Shown here: piece after piece, positions 20,901 through 35,030 of the stretch | How positions within the stretch are numbered: the stretch's first letter is position 1 | Layout of the letters: the number at the start of each line of letters is the position of its first letter | Origin: Crossaster papposus | Lineage: Eukaryota > Echinodermata > Asteroidea > Velatida > Solasteridae | DNA length: 64,000 nucleotides | Assembly (NCBI GenBank): GCA_037893245.1 | Contig: JBAIAA010000262.1 | Span: 62,001 to 126,000, forward strand | Reading direction: 5' to 3' | Program-made: the position numbers and the translations under genes | The notes under the pieces: model-generated | Told to the model about the DNA's origin: nothing | The model's input: the letters and a program-made list of their open reading frames with translations, nothing else | Databases searched by the model: none

Positions 20901-23900
20901 ATAAGTTTTTGGTATGACTTGAAGTACTCGACTCAGAGTGACAAAGTAGACCCTTTCTTGGTCAGTAACCGAGAGTTCGGATGATCACAACCTCGGTCTG
21001 CTCAGGATAATTTTGTATTTGATAGGGATTTCATTTTCATTAAAAATAGTTACGCAGAGTAGTGCAGCGGGAGCGTGATGGGCCCATAGCCCAGAGGTCC
21101 GAGGACCAAAACCTCGCTTTGCTAACTAGGTATTTTTGCTTCACTGCTATTCACATTTAATAAATATTGTAGAATGTTTTTAGAATGTCTGCTTTAATTT
21201 TGTTTGCATTTTCAAAATTTACATGAGGCATAGTGGCGCAGTTGAAGCGTGCTGGGCCCATAACCCAGAGGTCCGAGGATCGAAACCTCGCTCTTCTAAC
21301 AAGTTTTTGGTATGACATGAGGTACTCGACTCGGAGTGACAAAGTAGACACTTTCTTGGTCAGTACCCGAGAGTTTGGTTGACCACAACCTCGGTCTGCT
21401 CAGGATAATTATTTTCTTGAAAGTGATTTCATTTTCATTACAAATAGTTACGCAGAGTGGTGCCGTGGGAGCGTGATGGGCCCATAACCCAGAGGCCCGA
21501 GGACCGAAACCTCGCTCTGCTAAGGAGGTATTTTTGCTTCACTGTTATTCAAATTTAATAATTATTTTAGAATGTTTTTAGAATGTCTGCTTTTATTTTG
21601 TTTGTTGTTTTTCTAAATTTACATGAGGCATGGTGGCGCAGTGGAAGCTTGCTGGGCCTATAACCCAGAGTGCCGAGGATCAAAACCTCGTTCTGCTGCT
21701 AATAAGTTTTTGGTATGACTTGAAGTACTCGACTCAGAGTGACAAAGTAGACCCTTTCTTGGTCAGTAACCGAGAGTTCGGATGATCACAACCTCGGTCT
21801 GCTCAGGATAATTTTGTATTTGATAGGGATTTCATTTTCATTAAAAATAGTTACGCAGAGTAGTGCAGCGGGAGCGTGATGGGCCCATAGCCCAGAGGTC
21901 CGAGGACCAAAACCTCGCTTTGCTAACTAGGTATTTTTGCTTCACTGCTATTCACATTTAATAAATATTGTAGAATGTTTTTAGAATGTCTGCTTTAATT
22001 TTGTTTGCATTTTCAAAATTTACATGAGGCATAGTGGCGCAGTTGAAGCGTGCTGGGCCCATAACCCAGAGGTCCGAGGATCGAAACCTCGCTCTTCTAA
22101 CAAGTTTTTGGTATGACATGAGGTACTCGACTCGGAGTGACAAAGTAGACACTTTCTTGGTCAGTACCCGAGAGTTTGGTTGACCACAACCTCGGTCTGC
22201 TCAGGATAATTATTTTCTTGAAAGTGATTTCATTTTCATTACAAATAGTTACGCAGAGTGGTGCCGTGGGAGCGTGATGGGCCCATAACCCAGAGGCCCG
22301 AGGACCGAAACCTCGCTCTGCTAAAGAGGTATTTTTGCTTCACTGTTATTCAAATTTAATAATTATTTTAGAATGTTTTTAGAATGTCTGCTTTTATTTT
22401 GTTTGTTGTTTTTCTAAATTTACATGAGGCATGGTGGCGCAGTGGAAGCTTTCTCGGCCTATAACCCAGAGTGCCGAGGATCAAAACCTCGTTCTGCTGC
22501 TAATAAGTTTTTGGTATGACTTGAAGCACTCGACTCAGAGTGACAAAGTAGACCCTTTCTTGGTCAGTAACCGAGAGTTCGGATGATCACAACCTCGGTC
22601 TGCTCAGGATAATTTTGTATTTGATAGGGATTTCATTTTCATTAAAAATAGTTACGCAGAGTAGTGCAGCGGGAGCGTGATGGGCCCATAGCCCAGAGGT
22701 CCGAGGACCAAAACCTCGCTTTGCTAACTAGGTATTTTTGCTTCACTGCTATTCACATTTAATAAATATTGTAGAATGTTTTTAGAATGTCTGCTTTAAT
22801 TTTGTTTGCATTTTCAAAATTTACATGAGGCATAGTGGCGCAGTTGAAGCGTGCTGGGCCCATAACCCAGAGGTCCGAGGATCGAAACCTCGCTCTTCTA
22901 ACAAGTTTTTGGTATGACATGAGGTACTCGACTCGGAGTGACAAAGTAGACACTTTCTTTGTCAGTACCCGAGAGTTTGGTTGACCACAACCTCGGTCTG
23001 CTCAGGATAATTATTTTCTTGAAAGTGATTTCATTTTCATTACAAATAGTTACGCAGAGTGGTGCCGTGGGAGCGTGATGGGCCCATAACCCAGAGGCCC
23101 GAGGACCGAAACCTCGCTCTGCTAAAGAGGTATTTTTGCTTCACTGTTATTCAAATTTAATAATTATTTTAGAATGTTTTTAGAATGTCTGCTTTTATTT
23201 TGTTTGTTGTTTTTCTAAATTTACATGAGGCATGGTGGCGCAGTGGAAGCTTGCTGGGCCTATAACCCAGAGTGCCGAGGATCAAAACCTCGTTCTGCTG
23301 CTAATAAGTTTTTGGTATGACTTGAAGTACTCGACTCAGAGTGACAAAGTAGACCCTTTCTTGGTCAGTAACCGAGAGTTCGGATGATCACAACCTCGGT
23401 CTGCTCAGGATAATTTTGTATTTGATAGGGATTTCATTTTCATTAAAAATAGTTACGCAGAGTAGTGCAGCGGGAGCGTGATGGGCCCATAGCCCAGAGG
23501 TCCGAGGACCAAAACCTCGCTTTGCTAACTAGGTATTTTTGCTTCACTGCTATTCACATTTAATAAATGTTGTAGAATGTTTTTAGAATGTCTGCTTTAA
23601 TTTTGTTTGCATTTTCAAAATTTACATGAGGCATAGTGGCGCAGTTGAAGCGTGCTGGGCCCATAACCCAGAGGTCCGAGGATCGAAACCTCGCTCTTCT
23701 AACAAGTTTTTGGTATGACATGAGGTACTCGACTCGGAGTGACAAAGTAGACACTTTCTTGGTCAGTACCCGAGAGTTTGGTTGACCACAACCTCGGTCT
23801 GCTCAGGATAATTATTTTCTTGAAAGTGATTTCATTTTCATTACAAATAGTTACGCAGAGTGGTGCCGTGGGAGCGTGATGGGCCCATAACCCAGAGGCC

Positions 23901-26900
23901 CGAGGACCGAAACCTCGCTCTGCTAAAGAGGTATTTTTGCTTCACTGTTATTCAAATTTAATAATTATTTTAGAATGTTTTTAGAATGTCTGCTTTTATT
24001 TTGTTTGTTGTTTTTCTAAATTTACATGAGGCATGGTGGCGCAGTGGAAGCTTGCTGGGCCTATAACCCAGAGTGCCGAGGATCAAAACCTCGTTCTGCT
24101 GCTAATAAGTTTTTGGTATGACTTGAAGTACTCGACTCAGAGTGACAAAGTAGACCCTTTCTTGGTCAGTAACCGAGAGTTCGGATGATCACAACCTCGG
24201 TCTGCTCAGGATAATTTTGTATTTGATAGGGATTTCATTTTCATTAAAAATAGTTACGCAGAGTAGTGCAGCGGGAGCGTGATGGGCCCATAGCCCAGAG
24301 GTCCGAGGACCAAAACCTCGCTTTGCTAACTAGGTATTTTTGCTTCACTGCTATTCACATTTAATAAATATTGTAGAATGTTTTTAGAATGTCTGCTTTA
24401 ATTTTGTTTGCATTTTCAAAATTTACATGAGGCATAGTGGCGCAGTTGAAGCGTGCTGGGCCCATAACCCAGAGGTCCGAGGATCGAAACCTCGCTCTTC
24501 TAACAAGTTTTTGGTATGACATGAGGTACTCGACTCGGAGTGACAAAGTAGACACTTTCTTGGTCAGTACCCGAGAGTTTGGTTGACCACAACCTCGGTC
24601 TGCTCAGGATAATTATTTTCTTGAAAGTGATTTCATTTTCATTACAAATAGTTACGCAGAGTGGTGCCGTGGGAGCGTGATGGGCCCATAACCCAGAGGC
24701 CCGAGGACCGAAACCTCGCTCTGCTAAAGAGGTATTTTTGCTTCACTGTTATTCAAATTTAATAATTATTTTAGAATGTTTTTAGAATGTCTGCTTTTAT
24801 TTTGTTTGTTGTTTTTCTAAATTTACATGAGGCATGGTGGCGCAGTGGAAGCTTGCTGGGCCTATAACCCAGAGTGCCGAGGATCAAAACCTCGTTCTGC
24901 TGCTAATAAGTTTTTGGTATGACTTGAAGTACTCGACTCAGAGTGACAAAGTAGACCCTTTCTTGGTCAGTAACCGAGAGTTCGGATGATCACAACCTCG
25001 GTCTGCTCAGGATAATTTTGTATTTGATAGGGATTTCATTTTCATTAAAAATAGTTACGCAGAGTAGTGCAGCGGGAGCGTGATGGGCCCATAGCCCAGA
25101 GGTCCGAGGACCAAAACCTCGCTTTGCTAACTAGGTATTTTTGCTTCACTGCTATTCACATTTAATAAATATTGTAGAATGTTTTTAGAATGTCTGCTTT
25201 AATTTTGTTTGCATTTTCAAAATTTACATGAGGCATAGTGGCGCAGTTGAAGCGTGCTGGGCCCATAACCCAGAGGTCCGAGGATCGAAACCTCGCTCTT
25301 CTAACAAGTTTTTGGTATGACATGAGGTACTCGACTCGGAGTGACAAAGTAGACACTTTCTTGGTCAGTACCCGAGAGTTTGGTTGACCACAACCTCGGT
25401 CTGCTCAGGATAATTATTTTCTTGAAAGTGATTTCATTTTCATTACAAATAGTTACGCAGAGTGGTGCCGTGGGAGCGTGATGGGCCCATAACCCAGAGG
25501 CCCGAGGACCGAAACCTCGCTCTGCTAAAGAGGTATTTTTGCTTCACTGTTATTCAAATTTAATAATTATTTTAGAATGTTTTTAGAATGTCTGCTTTTA
25601 TTTTGTTTGTTGTTTTTCTAAATTTACATGAGGCATGGTGGCGCAGTGGAAGCTTTCTGGGCCTATAACCCAGAGTGCCGAGGATCAAAACCTCGTTCTG
25701 CTGCTAATAAGTTTTTGGTATGACTTGAAGTACTCGACTCAGAGTGACAAAGTAGACCCTTTCTTGGTCAGTAACCGAGAGTTCGGATGATCACAACCTC
25801 GGTCTGCTCAGGATAATTTTGTATTTGATAGGGATTTCATTTTCATTAAAAATAGTTACGCAGAGTAGTGCAGCGGGAGCGTGATGGGCCCATAGCCCAG
25901 AGGTCCGAGGACCAATACCTCGCTTTGCTAACTAGGTATTTTTGCTTCACTGCTATTCACATTTAATAAATATTGTAGAATGTTTTTAGAATGTCTGCTT
26001 TAATTTTGTTTGCATTTTCAAAATTTACATGAGGCATAGTGGCACAGTTGAAGCGTGCTGGGCCCATAACCCAGAGGTCCGAGGATCGAAACCTCGCTCT
26101 TCTAACAAGTTTTTGGTATGACATGAGGTACTCGACTCGGAGTGACAAAGTAGACACTTTCTTGGTCAGTACCCGAGAGTTTGGTTGACCACAACCTCGG
26201 TCTGCTCAGGATAATTATTTTCTTGAAAGTGATTTCATTTTCATTACAAATAGTTACGCAGAGTGGTGCCGTGGGAGCGTGATGGGCCCATAACCCAGAG
26301 GCCCGAGGACCGAAACCTCGCTCTGCTAAAGAGGTATTTTTGCTTCACTGTTATTCAAATTTAATAATTATTTTAGAATGTTTTTAGAATGTCTGCTTTT
26401 ATTTTGTTTGTTGTTTTTCTAAATTTACATGAGGCATGGTGGCGCAGTGGAAGCTTGCTGGGCCTATAACCCAGAGTGCCGAGGATCAAAACCTCGTTCT
26501 GCTGCTAATAAGTTTTTGGTATGACTTGAAGTACTCGACTCAGAGTGACAAAGTAGACCCTTTCTTGGTCAGTAACCGAGAGTTCGGATGATCACAACCT
26601 CGGTCTGCTCAGGATAATTTTGTATTTGATAGGGATTTCATTTTCATTAAAAATAGTTACGCAGAGTAGTGCAGCGGGAGCGTGATGGGCCCATAGCCCA
26701 GAGGTCCGAGGACCAAAACCTCGCTTTGCTAACTAGGTATTTTTGCTTCACTGCTATTCACATTTAATAAATATTGTAGAATGTTTTTAGAATGTCTGCT
26801 TTAATTTTGTTTGCATTTTCAAAATTTACATGAGGCATAGTGGCGCAGTTGAAGCGTGCTGGGCCCATAACCCAGAGGTCCGAGGATCGAAACCTCGCTC

Positions 26901-28567
26901 TTCTAACAAGTTTTTGGTATGACATGAGGTACTCGACTCGGAGTGACAAAGTAGACACTTTCTTGGTCAGTACCCGAGAGTTTGGTTGACCACAACCTCG
27001 GTCTGCTCAGGATAATTATTTTCTTGAAAGTGATTTCATTTTCATTACAAATAGTTACGCAGAGTGGTGCCGTGGGAGCGTGATGGGCCCATAACCCAGA
27101 GGCCCGAGGACCGAAACCTCGCTCTGCTAAGGAGGTATTTTTGCTTCACTGTTATTCAAATTTAATAATTATTTTAGAATGTTTTTAGAATGTCTGCTTT
27201 TATTTTGTTTGTTGTTTTTCTAAATTTACATGAGGCATGGTGGCGCAGTGGAAGCTTGCTGGGCCTATAACCCAGAGTGCCGAGGATCAAAACCTCGTTC
27301 TGCTGCTAATAAGTTTTTGGTATGACTTGAAGTACTCGACTCAGAGTGACAAAGTAGACCCTTTCTTGGTCAGTAACCGAGAGTTCGGATGATCACAACC
27401 TCGGTCTGCTCAGGATAATTTTGTATTTGATAGGGATTTCATTTTCATTAAAAATAGTTACGCAGAGTAGTGCAGCGGGAGCGTGATGGGCCCATAGCCC
27501 AGAGGTCCGAGGACCAAAACCTCGCTTTGCTAACTAGATATTTTTGCTTCACTGCTATTCACATTTAATAAATATTGTAGAATGTTTTTAGAATGTCTGC
27601 TTTAATTTTGTTTGCATTTTCAAAATTTACATGAGGCATAGTGGCGCAGTTGAAGCGTGCTGGGCCCATAACCCAGAGGTCCGAGGATCGAAACCTCGCT
27701 CTTCTAACAAGTTTTTGGTATGACATGAGGTACTCGACTCGGAGTGACAAAGTAGACACTTTCTTGGTCAGTACCCGAGAGTTTGGTTGACCACAACCTC
27801 GGTCTGCTCAGGATAATTATTTTCTTGAAAGTGATTTCATTTTCATTACAAATAGTTACGCAGAGTGGTGCCGTGGGAGCGTGATGGGCCCATAACCCAG
27901 AGGCCCGAGGACCGAAACCTCGCTCTGCTAAAGAGGTATTTTTGCTTCACTGTTATTCAAATTTAATAATTATTTTAGAATGTTTTTAGAATGTCTGCTT
28001 TTATTTTGTTTGTTGTTTTTCTAAATTTACATGAGGCATGGTGGCGCAGTGGAAGCTTTCTCGGCCTATAACCCAGAGTGCCGAGGATCAAAACCTCGTT
28101 CTGCTGCTAATAAGTTTTTGGTATGACTTGAAGTACTCGACTCAGAGTGACAAAGTAGACCCTTTCTTGGTCAGTAACCGAGAGTTCGGATGATCACAAC
28201 CTCGGTCTGCTCAGGATAATTTTGTATTTGATAGGGATTTCATTTTCATTAAAAATAGTTACGCAGAGTAGTGCAGCGGGAGCGTGATGGGCCCATAGCC
28301 CAGAGGTCCGAGGACCAAAACCTCGCTTTGCTAACTAGGTATTTTTGCTTCACTGCTATTCACATTTAATAAATATTGTAGAATGTTTTTAGAATGTCTG
28401 CTTTAATTTTGTTTGCATTTTCAAAATTTACATGAGGCATAGTGGCGCAGTTGAAGCGTGCTGGGCCCATAACCCAGAGGTCCGAGGATCGAAACCTCGC
28501 TCTTCTAACAAGTTTTTGGTATGACATGAGGTACTCGACTCGGAGTGACAAAGTAGACACTTTCTTT
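17962..28567 (+). repeat. Higher-order duplication: seven-unit blocks of 5607 bp
   Basis: Five otherwise rare variants recur exactly 5607 bp (7 x 801) apart: ATGTTGTAG at 17962 and 23569; GGCACAG at 20437 and 26044; TAAGGAGG at 21524 and 27131; TCTCGGCC at 22455 and 28062; TTCTTTGTC at 22960 and 28567. A sixth, ACCAATACC at 20304 and 25911, shares the spacing and reappears six units later at 30717. A seven-unit block was therefore copied in tandem after the 801-bp unit had spread. Confidence 0.85.
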
Positions 28568-31500
28568 GTCAGTACCCGAGAGTTTGGTTGACCACAACCT
28601 CGGTCTGCTCAGGATAATTATTTTCTTGAAAGTGATTTCATTTTCATTACAAATAGTTACGCAGAGTGGTGCCGTGGGAGCGTGATGAGCCCATAACCCA
28701 GAGGCCCGAGGACCGAAACCTCGCTCTGCTAAAGAGGTATTTTTGCTTCACTGTTATTCAAATTTAATAATTATTTTAGAATGTTTTTAGAATGTCTGCT
28801 TTTATTTTGTTTGTTGTTTTTCTAAATTTACATGAGGCATGGTGGCGCAGTGGAAGCTTGCTGGGCCTATAACCCAGAGTGCCGAGGATCAAAACCTCGT
28901 TCTGCTGCTAATAAGTTTTTGGTATGACTTGAAGTACTCGTCTCAGAGTGACAAAGTAGACCCTTTCTTGGTCAGTAACCGAGAGTTCGGATGATCACAA
29001 CCTCGGTCTGCTCTGGATAATTTTGTATTTGATAGGGATTTCATTTTCATTAAAAATAGTTACGCAGAGTAGTGCAGCGGGAGCGTGATGGGCCCATAGC
29101 CCAGAGGTCCGAGGACCAAAACCTCGCTTTGCTAACTAGGTATTTTTGCTTCACTGCTATTCACATTTAATAAATATTGTAGAATGTTTTTAGAATGTCT
29201 GCTTTAATTTCTTTTGCATTTTCAAAATTTACATGAGGCATAGTGGCGCAGTTGAAGCGTGCTGGGCCCATAACCCAGAGGTCCGAGGATCGAAACCTCG
29301 CTCTTCTAACAAGTTTTTGGTATGACATGAGGTACTCGACTCGGAGTGACAAAGTAGACACTTTCTTGGTCAGTACCCGAGAGTTTGGTTGACCACAACC
29401 TCGGTCTGCTCAGGATAATTATTTTCTTGAAAGTGATTTCATTTTCATTACAAATAGTTACGCAGAGTGGTGCCGTGGGAGCGTGATGGGCCCATAACCC
29501 AGAGGCCCGAGGACCGAAACCTCGCTCTGCTAAAGAGGTATTTTTGCTTCACTGTTATTCAAATTTAATAATTATTTTAGAATGTTTTTAGAATGTCTGC
29601 TTTTATTTTGTTTGTTGTTTTTCTAAATTTACATGAGGCATGGTGGCGCAGTGGAAGCTTTCTGGGCCTATAACCCAGAGTGCCGAGGATCAAAACCTCG
29701 TTCTGCTGCTAATAAGTTTTTGGTATGACTTGAAGTACTCGACTCAGAGTGACAAAGTAGACCCTTTCTTGGTCAGTAACCGAGAGTTCGGATGATCACA
29801 ACCTCGGTCTGCTCAGGATAATTTTGTATTTGATAGGGATTTCATTTTCATTAAAAATAGTTACGCAGAGTAGTGCAGCGGGAGCGTGATGGGCCCATAG
29901 CCCAGAGGTCCGAGGACCAAAACCTCGCTTTGCTAACTAGGTATTTTTGCTTCACTGCTATTCACATTTAATAAATATTGTAGAATGTTTTTAGAATGTC
30001 TGCTTTAATTTTGTTTGCATTTTCAAAATTTACATGAGGCATAGTGGCGCAGTTGAAGCGTGCTGGGCCCATAACCCAGAGGTCCGAGGATCGAAACCTC
30101 GCTCTTCTAACAAGTTTTTGGTATGACATGAGGTACTCGACTCGGAGTGACAAAGTAGACACTTTCTTGGTCAGTACCCGAGAGTTTGGTTGACCACAAC
30201 CTCGGTCTGCTCAGGATAATTATTTTCTTGAAAGTGATTTCATTTTCATTACAAATAGTTACGCAGAGTGGTGCCGTGGGAGCGTGATGGGCCCATAACC
30301 CAGAGGCCCGAGGACCGAAACCTCGCTCTGCTAAAGAGGTATTTTTGCTTCACTGTTATTCAAATTTAATAATTATTTTAGAATGTTTTTAGAATGTCTG
30401 CTTTTATTTTGTTTGTTGTTTTTCTAAATTTACATGAGGCATGGTGGCGCAGTGGAAGCTTTCTGGGCCTATAACCCAGAGTGCCGAGGATCAAAACCTC
30501 GTTCTGCTGCTAATAAGTTTTTGGTATGACTTGAAGTACTCGACTCAGAGTGACAAAGTAGACCCTTTCTTGGTCAGTAACCGAGAGTTCGGATGATCAC
30601 AACCTCGGTCTGCTCAGGATAATTTTGTATTTGATAGGGATTTCATTTTCATTAAAAATAGTTACGCAGAGTAGTGCAGCGGGAGCGTGATGGGCCCATA
30701 GCCCAGAGGTCCGAGGACCAATACCTCGCTTTGCTAACTAGGTATTTTTGCTTCACTGCTATTCACATTTAATAAATATTGTAGAATGTTTTTAGAATGT
30801 CTGCTTTAATTTTGTTTGCATTTTCAAAATTTACATGAGGCATAGTGGCGCAGTTGAAGCATGCTGGGCCCATAACCCAGAGGTCCGAGGATCGAAACCT
30901 CGCTCTTCTAACAAGTTTTTGGTATGACATGAGGTACTCGACTCGGAGTGACAAAGTAGACACTTTCTTGGTCAGTACCCGAGAGTTTGGTTGACCACAA
31001 CCTCGGTCTGCTCAGGATAATTATTTTCTTGAAAGTGATTTCATTTTCATTACAAATAGTTACGCAGAGTGGTGCCGTGGGAGCGTGATGGGCCCATAAC
31101 CCAGAGGCCCGAGGACCGAAACCTCGCTCTGCTAAAGAGGTATTTTTGCTTCACTGTTATTCAAATTTAATAATTATTTTAGAATGTTTTTAGAATGTCT
31201 GCTTTTATTTTGTTTGTTGTTTTTCTAAATTTACATGAGGCATGGTGGCGCAGTGGAAGCTTGCTGGGCCTATAACCCAGAGTGCCGAGGATCAAAACCT
31301 CGTTCTGCTGCTAATAAGTTTTTGGTATGACTTGAAGTACTCGACTCAGAGTGACAAAGTAGACCCTTTCTTGGTCAGTAACCGAGAGTTCGGATGATCA
31401 CAACCTCGGTCTGCTCAGGATAATTTTGTATTTGATAGGGATTTCATTTTCCTTAAAAATAGTTACGCAGAGTAGTGCAGCGGGAGCGTGATGGGCCCAT

Positions 31501-34500
31501 AGCCCAGAGGTCCGAGGACCAAAACCTCGCTTTGCTAACTAGGTATTTTTGCTTCACTGCTATTCACATTTAATAAATATTGTAGAATGTTTTTAGAATG
31601 TCTGCTTTAATTTTGTTTGCATTTTCAAAATTTACATGAGGCATAGTGGCGCAGTTGAAGCGTGCTGGGCCCATAACCCAGAGGTCCGAGGATCGAAACC
31701 TCGCTCTTCTAACAAGTTTTTGGTATGAAATGAGGTACTCGACTCGGAGTGACAAAGTAGACACTTTCTTGGTCAGTACCCGAGAGTTTGGTTGACCACA
31801 ACCTCGGTCTGCTCAGGATAATTATTTTCTTGAAAGTGATTTCATTTTCATTACAAATAGTTACGCAGAGTGGTGCCGTGGGAGCGTGATGGGCCCATAA
31901 CCCAGAGGCCCGAGGACCGAAACCTCGCTCTGCTAAAGAGGTATTTTTGCTTCACTGTTATTCAAATTTAATAATTATTTTAGAATGTTTTTAGAATGTC
32001 TGCTTTTATTTTGTTTGTTGTTTTTCTAAATTTACATGAGGCATGGTGGCGCAGTGGAAGCTTGCTGGGCCTATAACCCAGAGTGCCGAGGATCAAAACC
32101 TCGTTCTGCTGCTAATAAGTTTTTGGTATGACTTGAAGTACTCGACTCAGAGTGACAAAGTAGACCCTTTCTTGGTCAGTAACCGAGAGTTCGGATGATC
32201 ACAACCTCGGTCTGCTCAGGATAATTTTGTATTTGATAGGGATTTCATTTTCATTAAAAATAGTTACGCAGAGTAGTGCAGCGGGAGCGTGATGGGCCCA
32301 TAGCCCAGAGGTCCGAGGACCAAAACCTCGCTTTGCTAACTAGGTATTTTTGCTTCACTGCTATTCACATTTAATAAATATTGTAGAATGTTTTTAGAAT
32401 GTCTGCTTTAATTTTGTTTGCATTTTCAAAATTTACATGAGGCATAGTGGCGCAGTTGAAGCGTGCTGGGCCCATAACCCAGAGGTCCGAGGATCGAAAC
32501 CTCGCTCTTCTAACAAGTTTTTGGTATGACATGAGGTACTCGACTCGGAGTGACAAAGTAGACACTTTCTTGGTCAGTACCCGAGAGTTTGGTTGACCAC
32601 AACCTCGGTCTGCTCAGGATAATTATTTTCTTGAAAGTGATTTCATTTTCATTACAAATAGTTACGCAGAGTGGTGCCGTGGGAGCGTGATGGGCCCATA
32701 ACCCAGATGCCCGAGGACCGAAACCTCGCTCTGCTAAAGAGGTATTTTTGCTTCACTGTTATTCAAATTTAATAATTATTTTAGAATGTTTTTAGAATGT
32801 CTGCTTTTATTTTGTTTGTTGTTTTTCTAAATTTACATGAGGCATGGTGGTGCAGTGGAAGCTTTCTGGGCCTATAACCCAGAGTGCCGAGGATCAAAAC
32901 CTCGTTCTGCTGCTAATAAGTTTTTGGTATGACTTGAAGTACTCGACTCAGAGTGACAAAGTAGACCCTTTCTTGGTCAGTAACCGAGAGTTCGGATGAT
33001 CACAACCTCGGTCTGCTCAGGATAATTTTGTATTTGATAGGGATTTCATTTTCATTAAAAATAGTTACGCAGAGTAGTGCAGCGGGAGCGTGATGGGCCC
33101 ATAGCCCAGAGGTCCGAGGACCAAAACCTCGCTTTGCTAACTAGGTATTTTTGCTTCACTGCTATTCACATTTAATAAATATTGTAGAATGTTTTTAGAA
33201 TGTCTGCTTTAATTTTGTTTGCATTTTCAAAATTTACATGAGGCATAGTGGCGCAGTTGAAGCGTGCTGGGCCCATAACCCAGAGGTCCGAGGATCGAAA
33301 CCTCGCTCTTCTAACAAGTTTTTGGTATGACATGAGGTACTCGACTCGGAGTGACAAAGTAGACACTTTCTTGGTCAGTACCCGAGAGTTTGGTTGACCA
33401 CAACCTCGGTCTGCTCAGGATAATTATTTTCTTGAAAGTGATTTCATTTTCATTACAAATAGTTACGCAGAGTGGTGCCGTGGCAGCGTGATGGGCCCAT
33501 AACCCAGAGGCCCGAGGACCGAAACCTCGCTCTGCTAAAGAGGTATTTTTGCTTCACTGTTATTCAAATTTAATAATTATTTTAGAATGTTTTTAGAATG
33601 TCTGCTTTTATTTTGTTTGTTGTTTTTCTAAATTTACATGAGGCATGGTGGCGCAGTGGAAGCTTGCTGGGCCTATAACCCAGAGTGCCGAGGATCAAAA
33701 CCTCGTTCTGCTGCTAATAAGTTTTTGGTATGACTTGAAGTACTCGACTCAGAGTGACAAAGTAGACCCTTTCTTGGTCAGTAACCGAGAGTTCGGATGA
33801 TCACAACCTCGGTCTGCTCAGGATAATTTTGTATTTGATAGGGATTTCATTTTCATTAAAAATAGTTACGCAGAGTAGTGCAGCGGGAGCGTGATGGGCC
33901 CATAGCCCAGAGGTCCGAGGACCAAAACCTCGCTTTGCTAACTAGGTATTTTTGCTTCACTGCTATTCACATTTAATAAATATTGTAGAATGTTTTTAGA
34001 ATGTCTGCTTTAATTTTGTTTGCATTTTCTAAATTTACATGAGGCATAGTGGCGCAGTTGAAGCGTGCTGGGCCCATAACCCAGAGGTCCGAGGATCGAA
34101 ACCTCGCTCTTCTAACAAGTTTTTGGTATGACATGAGGTACTCGACTCGGAGTGACAAAGTAGACACTTTCTTGGTCAGTACCCGAGAGTTTGGTTGACC
34201 ACAACCTCGGTCTGCTCAGGATAATTATTTTCTTGAAAGTGATTTCATTTTCATTACAAATAGTTACGCAGAGTGGTGCCGTGGGAGCGTGATGGGCCCA
34301 TAACCCAGAGGCCCGAGGACCGAAACCTCGCTCTGCTAAAGAGGTATTTTTGCTTCACTGTTATTCAAATTTAATAATTATTTTAGAATGTTTTTAGAAT
34401 GTCTGCTTTTATTTTGTTTGTTGTTTTTCTAAATTTACATGAGGCATGGTGGCGCAGTGGAAGCTTGCTGGGCCTATAACCCAGAGTGCCGAGGATCAAA

Positions 34501-34946
34501 ACCTCGTTCTGCTGCTAATAAGTTTTTGGTATGACTTGAAGTACTCGACTCAGAGTGACAAAGTAGACCCTTTCTTGGTCAGTAACCGAGAGTTCGGATG
34601 ATCACAACCTCGGTCTGCTCAGGATAATTTTGTATTTGATAGGGATTTCATTTTCCTTAAAAATAGTTACGCAGAGTAGTGCAGCGGGAGCGTGATGGGC
34701 CCATAGCCCAGAGGTCCGAGGACCAAAACCTCGCTTTGCTAACTAGGTATTTTTGCTTCACTGCTATTCACATTTAATAAATATTGTAGAATGTTTTTAG
34801 AATGTCTGCTTTAATTTTGTTTGCATTTTCAAAATTTACATGAGGCATAGTGGCGCAGTTGAAGCGTGCTGGGCCCATAACCCAGAGGTCCGAGGATCGA
34901 AACCTCGCTCTTCTAACAAGTTTTTGGTATGACATGAGGTACTCGA

Positions 34947-35030
34947 CTCGGAGTGACAAAGTAGACACTTTCTTGGTCAGTACCCGAGAGTTTGGTTGAC
35001 CACAACCTCGGTCTGCTCAGGATAATTTTG
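34947..35030 (+). repeat. E/F crossover creating a 398-bp half-unit
   Basis: Module E begins normally, but the DNA after it (GATAATTTTGTATTTGATAGG) is the spacer that normally follows F, and it leads into D. About 403 bp (B, C and parts of E and F) are missing. The same structure recurs at 38958-39041, consistent with later block duplication. Confidence 0.85.
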
